The notes under the pieces: model-generated | What the model saw: only the letters and a program-made list of their open reading frames with translations | What the model was told of the DNA's origin: nothing | Databases searched by the model: none | From: Variovorax sp. | Lineage (GTDB): Bacteria; Pseudomonadota; Gammaproteobacteria; Burkholderiales; Burkholderiaceae_C | Reading direction: 5' to 3' | Assembly (NCBI GenBank): GCA_028292835.1 | Contig: JAQGLP010000195.1 | Coordinates: 1 to 7,717 of the forward strand | Length of the DNA stretch: 7,717 nucleotides | Made by a program: the position numbers and the translations under genes | Shown: positions 5,219 through 7,717 of the stretch, piece by piece | Layout: every line of letters starts with the position of its first letter | Numbering within the stretch: position 1 is the stretch's first letter

Positions 5219-6739
5219 ATGACGGCCGCCGCCACCACACCCTCTTCCCGCTACGCTTCACCACCCACCTCTTCCGTGCATCCTGTCGATGAGCGCTTGC
5301 CGGTCAGCAAGCTCATCCCGCTTGGCTTGCAACACGTGCTCGTCATGTATGCCGGCGCCGTGGCAGTGCCGCTCATCGTTGGCCGCGCGCTCAATCTCAA
5401 CCCCAGCCAGGTGGCCATGCTGATTTCGGCCGACCTGTTTTGCTGTGGCATCGCCACGCTGATCCAGGCGCTGGGCGCCACCCAGTGGTTCGGCATCAAG
5501 CTGCCGGTGATGATGGGCGTCACGTTTGCATCGGTCGCCCCCATGGTGGCCATCGCCAATGCCAACCCGGGTCAAAGCGGTGCGCAGTTGCTGTTCGGAG
5601 CCATCATCGGCGCCGGGGTGGTTTCGATATTGATCGCACCGATCGTCTCGCGCATGCTGCGTTTCTTTCCGCCGGTGGTGACCGGCACCATCATCGCGAT
5701 CATCGGCATCAGCCTGATGCGCGTGGGGATCAACTGGATTTTCGGCAACCCGTTCGGCCCGACGGCCCCCTCGGTGGTCGATCCGGCGTACACCAAGTGG
5801 CTGGCCGACGTGACTGCTCCCGGATCCGCCGTGCCCCCGGTGCCCCAGGGCTTCAAGATCGTGCCGACCCTGCCGAACCCGAAGTACGCCGAACTCGGCG
5901 GCGTCGGCATTGCCGCGCTGGTGCTGGTGACGATCCTGTTGATCGTCAAGTTCGCCAAGGGCTTCATCGCCAACATCTCGGTGCTGCTCGGCATCGTGGT
6001 GGGTGCGGTCGTCGCCACGGCGATGGGCATCATGACTTTCGAGAAGGTCGGCAAGGCTGCCTGGGTTGATGTGGTGTTGCCTTTCGCCTTCGGCATGCCC
6101 CAGTTCGATCCGATCCTGATCCTCACGATGAGCATGATCATGATCGTGGTGATGATCGAATCGACCGGCATGTTCCTGGCGCTCGGCGAGATGACCGACC
6201 GCAAGATCACTCAGCAAGAGTTGTCGCGCGGGCTGCGTACCGACGGCCTGGGCACCTTGATTGGCGGCATCTTCAACACCTTCCCCTACACCAGCTTTTC
6301 GCAAAACGTGGGCCTCGTGGCTGTCACGGGCGTCAAGAGCCGCTTTGTCTGCGTCGCCGGCGGCCTGATCCTGATCGTGCTGGGCCTGCTGCCGAAGATG
6401 GCCGCGCTGGTCGAGTCGCTGCCGACCGTGGTGCTGGGCGGCGCCGGCCTGGTGATGTTCGGCATGGTGGCCGCCACCGGCATCCGCATCCTGGGCGGCG
6501 TGGACTTCCGCAACAATCGCCACAACGCCATGATCGTTGCGGTGTCGATCGGTGTCGGGATGATTCCGCTGATTGCGCCCAACTTCAAGCAGTGGATGCC
6601 GCACTCGCTGCACTCGCTGATCGAATCGGGCATTTTGCTGACCTCGATTTGCGCTGTCCTGCTCAACGTGTTCCTGAACGGTGCCAAGCATGACGAAGCC
6701 GCAGTGATTGCCGCGGCCAAGCAGGCCGAAGCGCACTAA
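5219..6739 (+). CDS. NCS2/NAT-family nucleobase:cation symporter, xanthine/urate-type motif
   Basis: A 506-residue inner-membrane permease of the nucleobase-ascorbate-transporter family (UraA, XanQ, UacT/YgfU, UapA). Family landmarks include the QH motif in TM1 (GLQHVLVMYAGA, Q38-H39), SADLFCCGIATLIQ in TM2, and IKLPVMMGVTFA in TM3. The TM8 acidic residue is E314 in MIESTGMF. The NAT signature in TM10 is QNVGLVAVTG (362-371). The first position of that signature is glutamine, as in xanthine/urate carriers, whereas uracil carriers have glutamate; this points to a purine substrate. Between about 172 and 226 there is a long polar, proline-rich loop (NPFGPTAPS...TLPNPKYAEL) where compact relatives have a short one. 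The gene stands alone between its own regulatory region and a strong terminator. Sharing the GTATAC palindrome with the NCS1 operon suggests joint control. Purine specificity is moderately supported; xanthine versus urate is not resolved. Confidence 0.93.
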   Translation: MTAAATTPSSRYASPPTSSVHPVDERLPVSKLIPLGLQHVLVMYAGAVAVPLIVGRALNLNPSQVAMLISADLFCCGIATLIQALGATQWFGIKLPVMMGVTFASVAPMVAIANANPGQSGAQLLFGAIIGAGVVSILIAPIVSRMLRFFPPVVTGTIIAIIGISLMRVGINWIFGNPFGPTAPSVVDPAYTKWLADVTAPGSAVPPVPQGFKIVPTLPNPKYAELGGVGIAALVLVTILLIVKFAKGFIANISVLLGIVVGAVVATAMGIMTFEKVGKAAWVDVVLPFAFGMPQFDPILILTMSMIMIVVMIESTGMFLALGEMTDRKITQQELSRGLRTDGLGTLIGGIFNTFPYTSFSQNVGLVAVTGVKSRFVCVAGGLILIVLGLLPKMAALVESLPTVVLGGAGLVMFGMVAATGIRILGGVDFRNNRHNAMIVAVSIGVGMIPLIAPNFKQWMPHSLHSLIESGILLTSICAVLLNVFLNGAKHDEAAVIAAAKQAEAH

Positions 6740-6767
6740 AGACGCTCGCCTCTCCCGGCGACACCCC

Positions 6768-6797
6768 AAGGCCGCTCCGCAAGGAGCGGCCTTTTTT
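6768..6797 (+). terminator. Strong intrinsic terminator of the NCS2 permease gene
   Basis: A perfect 11-bp stem, AAGGCCGCTCC (6768-6778) with GGAGCGGCCTT (6783-6793), closes a stable GCAA tetraloop and merges into six T residues (6792-6797). It starts 28 nt after the stop codon and isolates the permease from the downstream symporter gene. Confidence 0.92.
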
Positions 6798-6875
6798 CTT
6801 GCCCGTCACCAGGACGCCGCTGCGGTGCCAGTCCTGGGGAATACCCCAACCTTTGAAATGAGTTTCCTGAGTACA

Positions 6876-6903
6876 TTGCTTGCATGCAAGATTTATTTAT
6901 TCT
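6876..6903 (+). promoter_or_regulatory. Possible promoter of the downstream symporter gene
   Basis: TTGCTT (6876-6881) and TATTCT (6898-6903) resemble -35 and -10 elements with 16-bp spacing inside an AT-rich island. The implied transcript would start near 6910, leaving a leader of about 20 nt. Both elements overlap or touch the TTGCATGCAA palindromes. This is a weak consensus match. Confidence 0.3.
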
Positions 6904-6912
6904 TGCATGCAA
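6879..6912. promoter_or_regulatory. Paired TTGCATGCAA palindromes upstream of the symporter (putative operator)
   Basis: CTTGCATGCAAG (6879-6890) is a perfect 12-bp palindrome, and TTGCATGCAA (6903-6912) is a perfect 10-bp palindrome. CTTGCATGCAA is an 11-bp direct repeat with a 23-bp period (6879-6889 and 6902-6912), about two helical turns, separated by the AT-rich ATTTATTTATT region. The pair ends 8 nt before the ribosome site. The arrangement suits cooperative binding of a dimeric regulator over the promoter; the regulator is unknown. Confidence 0.6.
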
Positions 6913-6919
6913 TTCAACC

Positions 6920-6925
6920 AGGAGA
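6920..6925 (+). promoter_or_regulatory. Ribosome binding site of the DctA-type symporter gene
   Basis: AGGAGA lies 5 nt before the ATG at 6931 and supports that start. Confidence 0.75.
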
Positions 6926-6930
6926 CTTTC

Positions 6931-7717
6931 ATGCTTCGCTTTTCCAAATCCCTATTTGGTCAGGTGGTCATCGCACTCGTGCTCGGTGTGCTGGCCGGCC
7001 TGTTGATTCCGGAGTTTGCCGTCAAGCTCCAGCCGCTCGGCGACGCCTTCATCCGGCTGATCAAGATGATCATTCCGGTGCTGGTGTTCTGCGTGGTGGT
7101 GCATGGCATCGCCGGCGCCGGCGACCTGAAGCGCGTCGGGCGCGTCGGCATCAAGGCGCTGATCTACTTCGAGGTGCTGACCACCGTCGCGCTGGGCCTG
7201 GGCCTCGTCATGGCGTTCGTCTTTCATCCGGGCACCGGGATGAACGTGGATCCCAAGCTGCTCGATGCCAGCGCCATGAGCAGCTACGCCTCCACCGCCC
7301 AGAAGCTCACGGGCGGCGGCACGGTGGAGTTCCTGATGAAGCTGATCCCGACCACGGTCATCGCGCCATTCGTGACGGGCGACGTGCTGCAGGTGCTGCT
7401 GTTCGCGGTGCTGTTCGGCTGTTCGCTCGCGCTGCTCGGCGACCAAGGCAAGCCGGTCGCCGCCCTGGTCGACACGCTCTCGCATGTGCTGTTCAAGATC
7501 ATGGGCATCGTCATCAAGCTGGCGCCGCTGGGCGTGCTGGGCGCCATCGCTTTCACCGTCGGCAAGTACGGCATCGGCTCGCTCAAGCAACTCGGCATGC
7601 TGGTGGCGCTGTATTTCGCGGCCGTCGCGATCTTCGTGTTCGGCGTGCTGGGGCTGATCATGCGGCTGTCCGGTTTCAGCCTCATCAAGCTGCTGCGCTA
7701 CCTGCGGGAAGAGTTGA
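6931..7717 (+). CDS. DctA/GltP-type dicarboxylate or amino-acid:cation symporter, N-terminal part
   Basis: The first 262 residues of an inner-membrane symporter of the DAACS family, which couples uptake of C4-dicarboxylates (DctA) or glutamate/aspartate (GltP) to protons or sodium; the 3' end lies beyond the window. Matching segments are FGQVVIALVLGVLAG in TM1, FIRLIKMIIP (40-49), GDLKRVGRVGIKALIYFEVLTT (64-85), FLMKLIPTT (134-142), GDVLQVLLFAVLFG (150-163), LAPLGVLGAIAFTVGKYG (198-214) and LLRYLREEL at the edge. The serine-rich HP1 substrate hairpin, which follows REELL in DctA, is just outside the window, so substrate cannot be judged. The usual MIIAP and TGIAGM segments read MIIPVLVFCVVVHGIAGA here, so this is a diverged member rather than a textbook DctA. 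It has its own regulatory region and terminator-isolated start, so it may not belong to the ureide regulon. Confidence 0.9.
   Translation, partial: MLRFSKSLFGQVVIALVLGVLAGLLIPEFAVKLQPLGDAFIRLIKMIIPVLVFCVVVHGIAGAGDLKRVGRVGIKALIYFEVLTTVALGLGLVMAFVFHPGTGMNVDPKLLDASAMSSYASTAQKLTGGGTVEFLMKLIPTTVIAPFVTGDVLQVLLFAVLFGCSLALLGDQGKPVAALVDTLSHVLFKIMGIVIKLAPLGVLGAIAFTVGKYGIGSLKQLGMLVALYFAAVAIFVFGVLGLIMRLSGFSLIKLLRYLREEL

Noticed and set aside
5258..6769. Minus-strand open frame of 503 codons opposite the NCS2 permease
   Set aside because: It has the same shadow composition (His, Asp and Arg runs) with no motif, and the opposite strand encodes a full NCS2 protein.
6952..7590. Minus-strand open frame of 212 codons near the right edge
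   Set aside because: It is the antisense of the DctA-type symporter, whose own + strand frame is open from 6931 to the window end.

Overview
The window looks like a chromosomal catabolic locus from a GC-rich proteobacterium, most plausibly a betaproteobacterium of the Burkholderiales. That placement is an inference from base composition, codon use and the gene families, not from a marker gene. All six genes lie on the + strand, and the two outermost are cut by the window edges.

Layout. (1) 2-511: the C-terminal 169 residues of a hydantoinase/carbamoylase-family amidase (N-carbamoyl-amino-acid, allantoate or ureidopropionate hydrolase type). (2) 516-1739: an M20-family hydrolase only 4 nt downstream, followed by two consecutive terminator-like hairpins. 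(3) 1968-3455: an NCS1 permease with a GTATAC palindrome in its upstream region, followed 7 nt later by (4) 3463-4218, a hydantoin/allantoin racemase with both catalytic cysteines, and after 40 nt by (5) 4259-5017, a GntR/FCD-family regulator ending at a good intrinsic terminator. (6) 5219-6739: an NCS2 nucleobase permease with its own upstream region. That region holds a perfect 16-bp palindrome with the same TGTATACA core and then a GC hairpin plus T6 in the leader. The gene ends at a strong terminator. (7) 6931 to the window end: a DctA-type dicarboxylate/amino-acid:cation symporter, preceded by two copies of a different palindrome, TTGCATGCAA.

How the genes could work together. NCS2 and NCS1 permeases would import a purine (xanthine or urate by motif) and a cyclic ureide (allantoin, hydantoin or a dihydropyrimidine). 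The racemase would interconvert enantiomers of a 5-substituted hydantoin or of allantoin. A cyclic amidohydrolase, not in this window, would open the ring, and the amidase at the left edge would hydrolyse the carbamoyl product. The GntR/FCD protein is the obvious candidate to bind the shared GTATAC palindromes and control both permease units. The exact substrate cannot be settled from this window. The racemase and the purine-type NCS2 motif lean towards the allantoin/purine branch.

Most noteworthy: the shared operator-like palindromes, the putative attenuator in the NCS2 leader, the paired TTGCATGCAA sites, and the M20 hydrolase whose usual bridging-aspartate position is valine. I see no mobile element, CRISPR array, tRNA or rRNA. 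No gap between genes exceeds about 230 nt.
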